From: WTHC01 sp965218725
GTDB lineage: Archaea; Thermoproteota; Nitrososphaeria; Nitrososphaerales; Nitrosopumilaceae
Assembly: GCA_965218725.1 (NCBI GenBank)
Contig: CBDCLO010000002.1
Span: 1-64,000, forward strand
DNA: 64,000 nucleotides
Direction of reading: 5' to 3'
Below, piece after piece: positions 1 through 7,801 of this stretch. Position numbers and translations under genes: made by a program. Every line of letters starts with the position of its first letter. Position 1 is the first letter of the stretch. The notes below the pieces were generated by a model, which had not been told where the DNA came from, did no database searches, and saw only the letters and a program-made list of their open reading frames with translations.

Positions 1-230
1 TTTCTAAGCTCATATTCCTTTGACCTGAATGCATGCGTAATTCCATCAATACTATCTTCTATCGCAATAGAAAAATCATAACTAGGCCACACTCTATATT
101 TTGTTTTTAGTATTGGGTGACCTTTATCTATTATTCTGAATAATACTGGATCCCTCATCACAGTATTTTCAGATTGCATGTTTCCTCTAAATCTAATTAC
201 TGCTTCACATGATTTATAATCTGTAAACAT
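1..230 (-). CDS. gltX: Glutamyl-tRNA synthetase, downstream part (shifted frame, runs off the window)
   Basis: Reading the minus strand from 230 towards 1 gives an open frame beginning MFTDYKSCEAVIRF and continuing through MRDPVLFRI and YRVWPSYDFSIAIED. This is the part of archaeal GluRS that follows the Rossmann core (typical pattern W-E-x-M...EAV-x-R...RDxVxFRI). It is in a different frame from the N-terminal fragment that ends at 214, so the gene appears interrupted by one extra base near 231. The C-terminal half, including the KMSKS-type loop, lies outside the window. The homology is visible by eye; whether the shift is real, an assembly error or recoded cannot be settled here. Confidence 0.8.
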   Translation of the reverse strand, partial: MFTDYKSCEAVIRFRGNMQSENTVMRDPVLFRIIDKGHPILKTKYRVWPSYDFSIAIEDSIDGITHAFRSKEYELR

Positions 231-903
231 AGCTCTCCCATTTTTTGTAGTTCTGATCTTTTGTATTAAGTACACATTTGCATGCAGTTTTATCTCGTCT
301 GTTATTCCTTATGGTTATTCTTTTACATGTACAAACATATGCCATTTTACACTCTATCATTTCCACACATTTTTTGTACATTAATTCTATATCATCAGAT
401 GAATTTTTTATTTTAGTATAATGTATTCCAAGCCATTTTAGATCAGTTTTTATAGAATTATAATATTCTAATCTTTCATTTGTTGGATTCGTATCGTCTA
501 TTCTCAATACTAATTTTCCATCATACATTCTTGCATATTCTTCACTTATTATCACTGATTTTGCATGACCTATATGCAAATATCCATTTGGTTCTGGTGC
601 AAATCTGGTTATAACTTTTCCATGTTCAGCATTTTTTAATAATGGTAATGTAGTTCTTTGTTTAGATATTTTTATATTTTGATGATATTTTTTAATTTCA
701 TTTTTTTGTTGACTTAAAGAAAGTTTATTTATCACATTAATTATTTCTGAAACTTCATGAAATAATTCTTTTGCTTTGTTACGTATTTCAGGTTTGTTAG
801 CTAATATTTTTGATAAAACAATTTCTGATTTTGTTTTTCCATTATACTTAATAGCATTATATAAAGCAATTTTTTTTATGATATATTTTAAATCATCATT
901 CAT
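214..903 (-). CDS. gltX: Glutamyl-tRNA synthetase, N-terminal fragment (frameshifted)
   Basis: Class I aminoacyl-tRNA synthetase that charges tRNA-Glu; archaeal members are non-discriminating and also make Glu-tRNA-Gln for GatDE. The 229-residue frame has the archaeal N-terminal extension (about residues 1-90), then FAPEPNGYLHIGH (about 101-113, the HIGH signature) and the RIDDTNP motif. It stops early after W-E-S-Y-V-Y-R-L. Skipping one base near 231 restores the family sequence, so this is the upstream part of one gene running to the window edge. Its ATG directly follows the TAG stop of the GGPP synthase gene, so it is the last visible gene of the mevalonate operon. Similarity to GlnRS exists, but archaeal GluRS with this extension is the normal assignment. 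Confidence 0.85.
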   Translation of the reverse strand: MNDDLKYIIKKIALYNAIKYNGKTKSEIVLSKILANKPEIRNKAKELFHEVSEIINVINKLSLSQQKNEIKKYHQNIKISKQRTTLPLLKNAEHGKVITRFAPEPNGYLHIGHAKSVIISEEYARMYDGKLVLRIDDTNPTNERLEYYNSIKTDLKWLGIHYTKIKNSSDDIELMYKKCVEMIECKMAYVCTCKRITIRNNRRDKTACKCVLNTKDQNYKKWESYVYRL

Positions 904-1878
904 CTATGATGCTCTTTCTACAATAAAGTCTAAAATCTCTATTAGATCTTTTTTTACTGAGTTTTGATATTCATTAATAATTCCTCTTGATTTTTCTGAA
1001 TAATACATTGCTTTTCGTCTTATCATCTTATCAATTTTCATAGAATGTATTATGCTAATCACATTCTCTATATCGCCTTTTGATGCATATATATTTCCAA
1101 AAACATTCATAATTTCACTATATTGCTTGTTTTTTGATTTTTTTATTGCTATTATTATTGGTAATGATTTTTTGCCTTCTCGTAGATCATTTCCAACAGG
1201 TTTTTTAGTGATTTTAGAATCACCTGAAATTCCAATAAGATCATCGATCATTTGAAATGCTATTCCTAAATTTTTACCAAACATTGAAAAGTTTTTTATA
1301 TCTTTTTGTTTTGCATTTGCACAAATAACACCCATTGTACATGATGCATCAAATAATGCTGCTGTTTTTTTTTCTATCATTTTTATGTATTCCTTTTGTG
1401 TTGGAATGTTTTTATTTTGTGCCATCTTTATATCTAAAGACTGACCTTCGCAAAGATCTATACATGATTTTGCAAGTATTGAAATAAGTTTTGTTGATAT
1501 GTCATGTGGAAAATAATTTGAAAGTATGTGATATGCCTTGGAGAATAATACATCACCTGCTAAAATTGCTATCGGCATTCCAAATTTCTTATGCACAGTA
1601 GTTACCCCATGTCTCACATTATCATTATCTATAATGTCATCATGTACTAACGTAAAATTATGAATCATCTCTATTGCACTTGCTGCACGTATTGAATATG
1701 AATTTTTTCCATCTAGCATCTCACAACATTTTAACACTAGATATGGTCTAATACGTTTTCCACCATTTGCTATTATGTGAGAAGCCGCATCATACAAATC
1801 AACAGGTTTTCCAACCAAATTAAAAAGCAAATGCTTGTTTAATATTTTAGTTTTTTCTGTTAGCGATTTTATATTCAT
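904..1878 (-). CDS. idsA: Polyprenyl (geranylgeranyl) diphosphate synthase
   Basis: Condenses IPP with allylic diphosphates to GGPP, the precursor of archaeal membrane lipids. The first aspartate-rich motif LVHDDIIDND is at about residues 77-86 and the second, FQMIDDLIG, at about 209-217, followed by the K-P-V-G-N-D-L-R-E-G-K-K-S segment typical of archaeal short-chain prenyl synthases. The frame is open back to a GTG at 1896, but the ATG at 1878 overlaps the idi stop as TAATG and gives the normal N-terminus (MNIKSLTEK), so it is preferred. Chain length (C15, C20 or both) cannot be read from sequence; the operon context favours GGPP. Confidence 0.9.
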   Translation of the reverse strand: MNIKSLTEKTKILNKHLLFNLVGKPVDLYDAASHIIANGGKRIRPYLVLKCCEMLDGKNSYSIRAASAIEMIHNFTLVHDDIIDNDNVRHGVTTVHKKFGMPIAILAGDVLFSKAYHILSNYFPHDISTKLISILAKSCIDLCEGQSLDIKMAQNKNIPTQKEYIKMIEKKTAALFDASCTMGVICANAKQKDIKNFSMFGKNLGIAFQMIDDLIGISGDSKITKKPVGNDLREGKKSLPIIIAIKKSKNKQYSEIMNVFGNIYASKGDIENVISIIHSMKIDKMIRRKAMYYSEKSRGIINEYQNSVKKDLIEILDFIVERAS

Positions 1879-2504
1879 TAAACAATCAACCTCCACTCAT
1901 TGTCACTAAAATAATGTTTTAATGATGATTCTAATGATCCTTTGATTTTTGGTTTTGTCCACTTATGAAAATTATACCCGTCGCTATTATTTTTAGTTGA
2001 TAATAAATACAATGCAATTATCATCCATGGGCAATAATACATTACACTAGTATTTAGCTCTGTTGCTAATTCGTCTGATGTAACCCACCTCGCCTCGCTA
2101 ATCTCATTTTTATTTATAATACACTGCTTGTTGAAAGTCCCGATTAATGTACCACATACCTCATTCTCAGATCCAATATTGTTATATGGTACGTGATATT
2201 CAAATTTAAATAAATATTTTAACTTGCATACAACTCCAATTTCCTCTTGTAATCTACGTTTTGAAGACAATTCATAACTTTCATATTTTCTTGGGTGGCT
2301 GGCTATAGTTCCATCCCAACATCCAGGCCATAGCATTTTTCTTTGGCTCCTTTTTGTTAAAAGTAGTTTTTCTTCACTGTTAAAGACACATACATTAAAT
2401 GCTCTGTGTAACTTTCCATGTGACAGATGACACTTGTCTTTTTCTTCTAGACCTATATAATTATCATTTTTGTCTACTACTATAATATGTTCAGACACAC
2501 ACAT
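1878..2504 (-). CDS. idi: Isopentenyl-diphosphate delta-isomerase, type I
   Basis: Interconverts IPP and DMAPP. The Nudix-type IDI-1 fold is visible: HRAFNVCVFN, LLLTKRSQRKMLWPGCWD, ASHPR, the R-R-L-Q-E-E-I-G Nudix-like helix and NEVCGTL. These carry the catalytic Cys/Glu and metal-binding His/Glu positions expected of type I. Many archaea instead use the unrelated FMN-dependent type II enzyme, so the type I gene is worth noting. The frame opens at GTG 2507, but ATG 2504 overlaps the ipk TGA stop by one base and is the likely start. It is in the mevalonate operon between ipk and idsA. Confidence 0.92.
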   Translation of the reverse strand: MCVSEHIIVVDKNDNYIGLEEKDKCHLSHGKLHRAFNVCVFNSEEKLLLTKRSQRKMLWPGCWDGTIASHPRKYESYELSSKRRLQEEIGVVCKLKYLFKFEYHVPYNNIGSENEVCGTLIGTFNKQCIINKNEISEARWVTSDELATELNTSVMYYCPWMIIALYLLSTKNNSDGYNFHKWTKPKIKGSLESSLKHYFSDNEWRLIV

Positions 2505-3238
2505 CACTTAAACAATGTTCCTTCAAAGCCTCTCCCTTTCATTGCATCTATAATTCTTTCTGGTCTATTTCCATTAACAAAAAATACTTTTAATCCCATT
2601 TTTGAAATGTTTTTAGCTTCTTTAAACTTACGTTTCATGCCTCCAGTTGAGTCACCGCCTATTTTGATATCTGGTCTGTTTCCATTAATTACACTGATTA
2701 TTTTTTTTTCTTTAAAATTAGAGTATAGTCCGTCAACATCCAAAATAAATATTGTTAATTTTGGTCTTAATATTCTAGCTAATATTGTCATAATTCTATC
2801 TCCTGATAAAATATATGATTTTTTTCTTTCATACCACACTATATCTCCATATGAAATTGGAACTAACATTGACCTTGAAATATCTTCGATTTCTTTTATT
2901 TTCTTTATAATCGGTTTGTCTTTATATATGAAATTACTAGCCGGAAAAGGATATGGATTGATATTATTTTTTAAAAATAAATCTAAAACTATTTTATTTA
3001 ATTCTATCATAGAATTTTTAACAGTAACTATTCCTTTTGCATTGTACTCTTTTGGTTCTGTATGCATATCATACTTAACTGACCAATAATGACCAAAAGA
3101 TCCTCCACCATGTATTACTACATACGGCTCATCTATCATTTTCAATCTCTTTATTATTTTATTAATGTTTGAAATATTTGGAGTCAAAGCTTTCTTTTTG
3201 TATGTGATTATAGATCCACCTAATTTTATAATGATCAT
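2504..3238 (-). CDS. ipk: Isopentenyl phosphate kinase
   Basis: Amino-acid-kinase-fold enzyme phosphorylating isopentenyl phosphate to IPP, the signature step of the alternative archaeal mevalonate pathway. Visible motifs are the N-terminal KLGGSIIT, HGGGSFGHYW (holding the substrate-phosphate His), LSGDRIM, LDVDGLYS and GGDSTGGMKRK. The 244-residue length is normal. The gene is followed by idi with a one-base stop/start overlap and preceded by mevalonate kinase, so enzymes of one pathway are co-transcribed. Confidence 0.95.
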   Translation of the reverse strand: MIIIKLGGSIITYKKKALTPNISNINKIIKRLKMIDEPYVVIHGGGSFGHYWSVKYDMHTEPKEYNAKGIVTVKNSMIELNKIVLDLFLKNNINPYPFPASNFIYKDKPIIKKIKEIEDISRSMLVPISYGDIVWYERKKSYILSGDRIMTILARILRPKLTIFILDVDGLYSNFKEKKIISVINGNRPDIKIGGDSTGGMKRKFKEAKNISKMGLKVFFVNGNRPERIIDAMKGRGFEGTLFK

Positions 3239-3296
3239 GATTTATGATATTATTACACAATTAAAAAAATATCTACTAGTGATAATGATGAATGTA

Positions 3297-4244
3297 TTAA
3301 CTACATATACCAATTATCACTCCTCTATATTCTACTTCTATTGGAAAAAACTGATATTTTTTATTTAGATTACTTATAATTTTACTAACTTTTTTTTTAC
3401 TTGTTAAAATTACTATACAACCGCCATCACCTGCACCAGTGATTTTTGCACCATATGATACTTTTTTTACAGTATTTATTAAATTTTGTATCTCATTATT
3501 TGAAACTCCAATTTCTTCTAAATATATTTGATTTTTAGACATGCATTCTCCAATAACATCTAAATCTCCATTAGTTAATGCGATTTTTATTTTTTTAATT
3601 AGTTGTGATTCAGCATTACATAATTTATAAAAATATTTTTCGTTGTTTTTCTTAAATTCTTTTACTTTTTTAACTGTTAAATTAGTTGAATGTGTAGTCA
3701 TGGAATTTATTATAATTAAGCATAAATCTGATTTTACATTGATTTTTTTATGTTTTATTTTGTTGTATTCTATAATACCTCCATATCCACATACAGTGCA
3801 ATCTGCACCTGATGTATTTTTGAATATTGTTTTTTCTCCGTCAATAGCAATCTTGATAATGTCTTCTATTGTATTTTTTTTAAATAAATTTAGTACTGAC
3901 GCAGCAACGGCTATACAACATGCAGATGATGAACCTAATCCAATACCTACTGGTATACCAGAATCTATAATAACCTGTATCCCACCACAGTACCCATATC
4001 TTAAAAAAATTTTTTTTACTATATGTAAAAATGGTTTTAACTTAGAATCTTTTCTTATACATGATACTAGTGATGTTTCTATACTTTCTATATTTGATAT
4101 AATTGTTATTGTTTTTTCTTTCTTGAACTCTGAAATCACTGTTACTCTTTTATTTATAGAACAAAGTATTGACTTTGTACCATAAATAACAAAATGTTCA
4201 CCTGCTAGTATTATTTTACCAGGTGCAGATGCTATTGATTTCAA
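3297..4244 (-). CDS. mvk: Mevalonate kinase
   Basis: GHMP-family kinase making 5-phosphomevalonate. Seen are the N-terminal APGKIILAGEHFVIYG, the glycine-rich GIGLGSSSACCIAVAAS ATP loop (about residues 105-121), a GADCTVCGYGG segment and the C-terminal KITGAGDGGCIVIL motif. The 315-residue length fits archaeal MVK. The start is TTG at 4244; a TATA-like box centred about 33 nt upstream suggests a leaderless transcript that continues into ipk. It is the first gene of the mevalonate cluster. Confidence 0.93.
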   Translation of the reverse strand: MKSIASAPGKIILAGEHFVIYGTKSILCSINKRVTVISEFKKEKTITIISNIESIETSLVSCIRKDSKLKPFLHIVKKIFLRYGYCGGIQVIIDSGIPVGIGLGSSSACCIAVAASVLNLFKKNTIEDIIKIAIDGEKTIFKNTSGADCTVCGYGGIIEYNKIKHKKINVKSDLCLIIINSMTTHSTNLTVKKVKEFKKNNEKYFYKLCNAESQLIKKIKIALTNGDLDVIGECMSKNQIYLEEIGVSNNEIQNLINTVKKVSYGAKITGAGDGGCIVILTSKKKVSKIISNLNKKYQFFPIEVEYRGVIIGICS

Positions 4245-4273
4245 GTATTATTTATGCATGCACAATTCGTAAT

Positions 4274-4281
4274 ATTTTATA
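4274..4281 (-). promoter_or_regulatory. TATA box of the mevalonate kinase operon
   Basis: On the minus strand the sequence is TATAAAAT, 30-37 nt upstream of the TTG start of mvk. This is the spacing expected for a leaderless archaeal transcript. Confidence 0.5.
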
Positions 4282-4859
4282 CGTGTAACTACATATACTA
4301 ATTTTATCATGATGGATAAACTATATGATGTCATTATTGATACAATTACACGGTGTATACATAAACTAATTGTTTAATTAAATATAACAAAAATTACAAT
4401 AATGATGTTCTAGATTATATTAACTAATAATTTATTATGCTAATAAATAATTATTTTTTTATAATATGAAATAAAAATAAATAGTCGTAGATTATTTTTG
4501 TGTTATTGCATATTTAATTATACTGATGTTTGAAGTATAATTAATATATTTTAAATTTATTTGAAAATTTTTTGAAATATTTACTAGCGGTTATATTACT
4601 TTATAGAATCATTGCATACATAAGTACTATAATCATGTTTTATAAACAAGTTAATAAACAACACAAATATGATTGTAATATATTTTCATACGCACATACA
4701 TGGATAATATAGATATAATATATACGTAAAAAACATATGTGAGACTATGTAACACGTATTTTCGTACATATGTTTACTAGTAATATTTTTATTGTGACGT
4801 ATCTACGACGTGGCACAATCTATGCATAAGTTATAATATCTACGAATTCGTAAAATTAG
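4282..4859. other. Long non-coding gap between rpsB and mvk
   Basis: About 0.58 kb without a credible gene on either strand; stops are dense in all frames. Apart from the mvk promoter at its edge it contains a 12-bp perfect palindrome TACGAATTCGTA (4841-4852) just after the rpsB stop, and an inverted pair AAACATATGT / ACATATGTTT (4731-4740 and 4766-4775). Because both flanking genes are on the minus strand, the gap must contain the end of the rpoN-eno-rpsB transcript. No tRNA or recognisable structured RNA was seen. Confidence 0.5.
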
Positions 4860-5474
4860 TTAACTTTCATTTGTCTTAGTCTCAAAATCATCAATCTCAT
4901 ATCTCATTTTTTCATTTTGATTTAATTTCCCATTTTCTATTAATATTTCACGTGCTAGTAACCAATATATAGTTGCAAGTGACTTTCTTCCTTTATTATT
5001 AGCTGGTATAACTAAATCTATATTTGCTGTTGTATTGTCAGTATTTGCCATTCCTATTATTGGGATACCAGCATTTGTTGCTTCAACTATAGCCTGTGAG
5101 TCTACCTGTGGATCTGAAATCAATACTAGTCTTGGCTCTATATAGTAAGGTAATGATGGATTTGTTAATGTGCCAGGCATAAATCTTCCGATCATTTTTT
5201 TTGTGCCAGTTAACTCGCAAAATTTTTCTATTGGTGTTATTGCATATTCTTTTCCAGAACATACTATCGTCTTGTCCACATTTGTTCTACTGATAAACCT
5301 TGCACAAATACTAATCCTGTCTAATATATTGTTCATATTAAACATGTATAACCCCTCTGGATTAGCCTTGGTTATAAACCGTTTCATGAACTTAGTTTTG
5401 ACTTGTGTTCCTATCCTTATTCCAGTGGACAGGAGATTCTTTTTAATAATTAGAGTTTCATCATGTTGAATCAA
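4860..5474 (-). CDS. rpsB: 30S ribosomal protein S2 (uS2)
   Basis: Small-subunit ribosomal protein. Typical archaeal S2 features: T-G-I-R-I-G-T-Q-V-K-T near the start, RFMPGTLTNP, PRLVLISDPQVDSQAIVEA, G-I-P-I-I-G-M-A-N-T-D and NNKGRKSLATIYWLLAREIL. At 204 residues it has a normal archaeal length with a short charged tail. It lies 6 nt downstream of enolase and is the third gene of rpoN-eno-rpsB, an order known in many archaea. Confidence 0.96.
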   Translation of the reverse strand: MIQHDETLIIKKNLLSTGIRIGTQVKTKFMKRFITKANPEGLYMFNMNNILDRISICARFISRTNVDKTIVCSGKEYAITPIEKFCELTGTKKMIGRFMPGTLTNPSLPYYIEPRLVLISDPQVDSQAIVEATNAGIPIIGMANTDNTTANIDLVIPANNKGRKSLATIYWLLAREILIENGKLNQNEKMRYEIDDFETKTNES

Positions 5475-5480
5475 TTAATC

Positions 5481-6719
5481 TTAAATCTGCACCATACCGT
5501 GTATTAAATTATGCTCTGATATTCGCACCAATTCATTTAACTTGGCAACTCTCTCGCCTCCTGTTATTCCAACTTTTAGCATTATAGAATTTGTGCTTAT
5601 ACCAATATGTATTATATGCGAATCTATTGATTCTCCAGATCTGTGTGATGTGATTATTTTAATATCATGTTTGTTTGCTAAATCTGCAAATTCTAATGCA
5701 TCATATAGACTGCCAGCCTGATTAACTTTTAGAATTGTGGCATTACATGAATTTGACTTAATAGCTTTTTTTAAAATATTTTTGTTGGTTACAGTTAAAT
5801 CATCACCAACAATCAATGTTCTAGGAAATTTTTTTGTTAATTCTGCCATTATATTAAATGATTCCTGATGAGTTGGATCTTCTACATAGATCAATTTGTA
5901 TTTTTTTATTAGTTTAGATACTAATTCTATCTGCTCACCAGTATCAGTCTCAAATCTTCCTCTTTTATACACATATTTTTTTTTTTTTTGATCCCATTGT
6001 GTTGATGATGCAAAATCTATTCCTAATGACACTTCTTTTCCTATAGCATATCCTAGATTCTCACATGCTATAGATGACATTTCCAAGGCTTTTTCGTTGT
6101 CAATCTCTGGTGCCCAGCCCCCCTCATCATTTCTCCCATTAGTGAAATTAGGATATTTATTTTCCAATACATTACGTAACTCTCTATGAATTCTAAAATT
6201 AGTTTCAATTGCTTCTATTATTGATTTTGAACCGTGTGCACAAATTAAAATTTCTTGGATGTCTGGAGTTCCTGGTCCTGCATGTACTCCGCCACCTAAA
6301 ATGTTACCTAATGGGTATGGAAATTTTAATTTTGATTTTTTAGTTAATAACATAAACATTGGTATATTGAGAGATTTTGAAGCAGATTCAGTTGCAGCGA
6401 TAGTAACCGCAAAAGCAAATGCACCTCCTATATTAGAATAATTTTTAGTTTTGTCTATACTACGAATTGTCTCGTGTATGCATTTCAAATCGCTTGAGTC
6501 TAACCCTATAAATAGTTTTGAATTATTATTTAACATTTGTACACATTTTTCAGGTTTTCTATTCGGGAAATTATTAACCTCGTTATTCCCTATACTTGCA
6601 CCAGATGGGACTGATGATCTACCAACATACAAATTGTCAGTAACTACATCCACCTCCAGAGTCCTACTGCCTCTACTATCATATACAAGTCTGCCTTTCA
6701 ACGATGTTATCTTTGGCAA
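5481..6719 (-). CDS. eno: Enolase (phosphopyruvate hydratase)
   Basis: Interconverts 2-phosphoglycerate and PEP; in this type of organism it serves mainly gluconeogenesis together with the PEP carboxykinase at 42.6 kb. Seen are VYDSRGSRTLEVDV at the N-terminus, GGGVHAGPGTPDIQEILI, the Mg ligand segments YVEDPTHQES and VGDDLTVTN, the catalytic ILKVNQAGS lysine and SHRSGES near the C-terminus. The 412-residue length is normal. It follows rpoN with a 2-nt gap. Confidence 0.96.
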   Translation of the reverse strand: MPKITSLKGRLVYDSRGSRTLEVDVVTDNLYVGRSSVPSGASIGNNEVNNFPNRKPEKCVQMLNNNSKLFIGLDSSDLKCIHETIRSIDKTKNYSNIGGAFAFAVTIAATESASKSLNIPMFMLLTKKSKLKFPYPLGNILGGGVHAGPGTPDIQEILICAHGSKSIIEAIETNFRIHRELRNVLENKYPNFTNGRNDEGGWAPEIDNEKALEMSSIACENLGYAIGKEVSLGIDFASSTQWDQKKKKYVYKRGRFETDTGEQIELVSKLIKKYKLIYVEDPTHQESFNIMAELTKKFPRTLIVGDDLTVTNKNILKKAIKSNSCNATILKVNQAGSLYDALEFADLANKHDIKIITSHRSGESIDSHIIHIGISTNSIMLKVGITGGERVAKLNELVRISEHNLIHGMVQI

Positions 6720-6721
6720 AC

Positions 6722-6958
6722 TTATGTTAGCTCTGATTGCACTTCCTGGTTCTTCTTATGAATTGCTTCATAAAATGGTATTATTTGTTGTATTGTTTCT
6801 ACCGTTGTTAATAGCATCCTTCTGCAACAATATCTTTTCACGTCAAGATCATCTAGGACATCAGCCGGTTTCTCTCCAGACTTAACTCTTGACTTATACT
6901 CTCCAAACTTATCTGCAATGAGACCCCCACATGTAAAACATCTTACAGGAACTAACAT
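6722..6958 (-). CDS. rpoN: DNA-directed RNA polymerase subunit N (Rpb10 homologue)
   Basis: Small zinc-binding RNA polymerase assembly subunit. It starts MLVPVRCFTCG, the invariant Rpb10 signature, and has the second zinc half RYCCRRML; together these give the C-x2-C...CC zinc site. Family members are usually 55-75 residues and this one has 78, with a C-terminal tail. It is the first gene of the rpoN-eno-rpsB operon; a TATA-like element lies 25-35 nt upstream. Confidence 0.95.
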   Translation of the reverse strand: MLVPVRCFTCGGLIADKFGEYKSRVKSGEKPADVLDDLDVKRYCCRRMLLTTVETIQQIIPFYEAIHKKNQEVQSELT

Positions 6959-6984
6959 AACTTAAAGTATTATCCACTTAAGGA

Positions 6985-6993
6985 TTATAAAAA
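6985..6993. promoter_or_regulatory. TATA element shared by rpoN (minus) and tRNA-Leu (plus)
   Basis: The 55-nt divergent gap holds one clear A/T box. Read on plus it is TTATAAAAA, about 21-29 nt before the tRNA-Leu 5' end; read on minus it is TTTTTATAA, about 27-35 nt before the rpoN ATG. A single TBP site may therefore serve both directions. This is inferred from spacing only. Confidence 0.45.
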
Positions 6994-7013
6994 CCATACA
7001 CCAGATTTTTATT

Positions 7014-7098
7014 GCGGGTATTGCCAAGACTGGCCAAAGGCGCTAGCTTGAGGTGCTAGTCTCTCAGGAGTTCGTGGGTTCAAATCCCATTGCCCGCA
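7014..7098 (+). tRNA. tRNA-Leu (anticodon GAG)
   Basis: Class II cloverleaf. Acceptor GCGGGTA pairs with TGCCCGC and the discriminator is A. The anticodon stem CTAGC/GCTAG encloses the loop TTGAGGT, giving anticodon GAG. There is a long variable arm and a T arm GTGGG-TTCAAAT-CCCAT. CCA is not encoded, as is usual in archaea. There is no intron. Confidence 0.95.
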
Positions 7099-7117
7099 TA
7101 AGCATTATGTTACTACG

Positions 7118-7789
7118 TTACAACTGTTCTAGCTTTTTAATAATATCTATCAAATGTGAACGTCTGATCTCCTCAGTAATTGCAGATCTAGTATCCTCTA
7201 TTATTATCCTATTGATATCTATTTTTCTTCTTACTTCCTTTATGATTTTATCGTACCTAGTAAATGGATATAACTTTAAATATAATTCTTCCATGATCTT
7301 AAAAATAGCTATTGCATCACTTGGTTTTCCGATTCTAATTTTATCATATATCAACCTCTTTAATTCTCCTATACAATCAAGGAGCCCTAGTACATAAGCA
7401 TCTGATGACACATCAAGATATTTAATTGATTTTATTTCTTTTTTTTCAATTATTGACAATAATGAATCAGCTTCAACAAGTTCTTGCTCGGCAGTGATGA
7501 TATGAAACAGAAAATTATATTTTATTTTCTGTTTATATCTAACTAATAATTTTCTTGCTCGTTTAATTTTATTTTTTGCTAATTGCATATCACCATTATG
7601 AGCAGATATGATGGCTTGACTACACAATATAACCACATCACGGCTATTTTTTATAATATATTCTCTACTGGTTTGTAATACTGATAATGATTTAGAAATA
7701 GTCTTTAGTGATGTTTCTACATCTTTCAATATTGTAATTATTTTTAATAACAATAAATCTTTTTCCAAAAATATATTATTTGACAACAT
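7118..7789 (-). CDS. Translin family protein
   Basis: Predicted all-helical protein of the translin superfamily, whose members form nucleic-acid-binding rings. The C-terminal half has the family segment Y-V-L-G-L-L-D-C-I-G-E-L-K-R followed by FKIMEELYLKLYPF. N-terminal helices are rich in Lys and Arg (LAKNKIKRARKLL). The frame extends back to 7849, but that would run into the divergent epimerase gene; the ATG at 7789 (MLSNNIFLEKD) leaves a 12-nt divergent gap and is preferred. The in vivo role of archaeal translins is poorly defined. Confidence 0.8.
   Translation of the reverse strand: MLSNNIFLEKDLLLLKIITILKDVETSLKTISKSLSVLQTSREYIIKNSRDVVILCSQAIISAHNGDMQLAKNKIKRARKLLVRYKQKIKYNFLFHIITAEQELVEADSLLSIIEKKEIKSIKYLDVSSDAYVLGLLDCIGELKRLIYDKIRIGKPSDAIAIFKIMEELYLKLYPFTRYDKIIKEVRRKIDINRIIIEDTRSAITEEIRRSHLIDIIKKLEQL
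7767..7778 (+). promoter_or_regulatory. TATA box upstream of the NAD(P)HX epimerase gene
   Basis: AAAAATATATTA lies 24-35 nt upstream of the ATG at 7802, the spacing of a leaderless archaeal promoter. It sits inside the 5' end of the divergent translin-like gene. Confidence 0.4.
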
Positions 7790-7801
7790 GCTAGTTAAAT
7801 A

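Noticed and set aside
2487..3089. A 200-codon open frame on the plus strand
   Set aside because: It is antisense to ipk, which has clear family motifs; the plus-strand translation is a low-complexity hydrophobic sequence with no recognisable domain.
3643..4185. A 180-codon plus-strand open frame
   Set aside because: Antisense shadow of mevalonate kinase.
4300..4400. ATGATG-like boxes suggesting a C/D box guide RNA
   Set aside because: The boxes are imperfect and no matching CTGA D box at suitable spacing was found.
4731..4775. Inverted pair AAACATATGT / ACATATGTTT as a transposon end
   Set aside because: Each arm is mostly a self-complementary ACATATGT in A/T-rich DNA, with no transposase or target duplication nearby.
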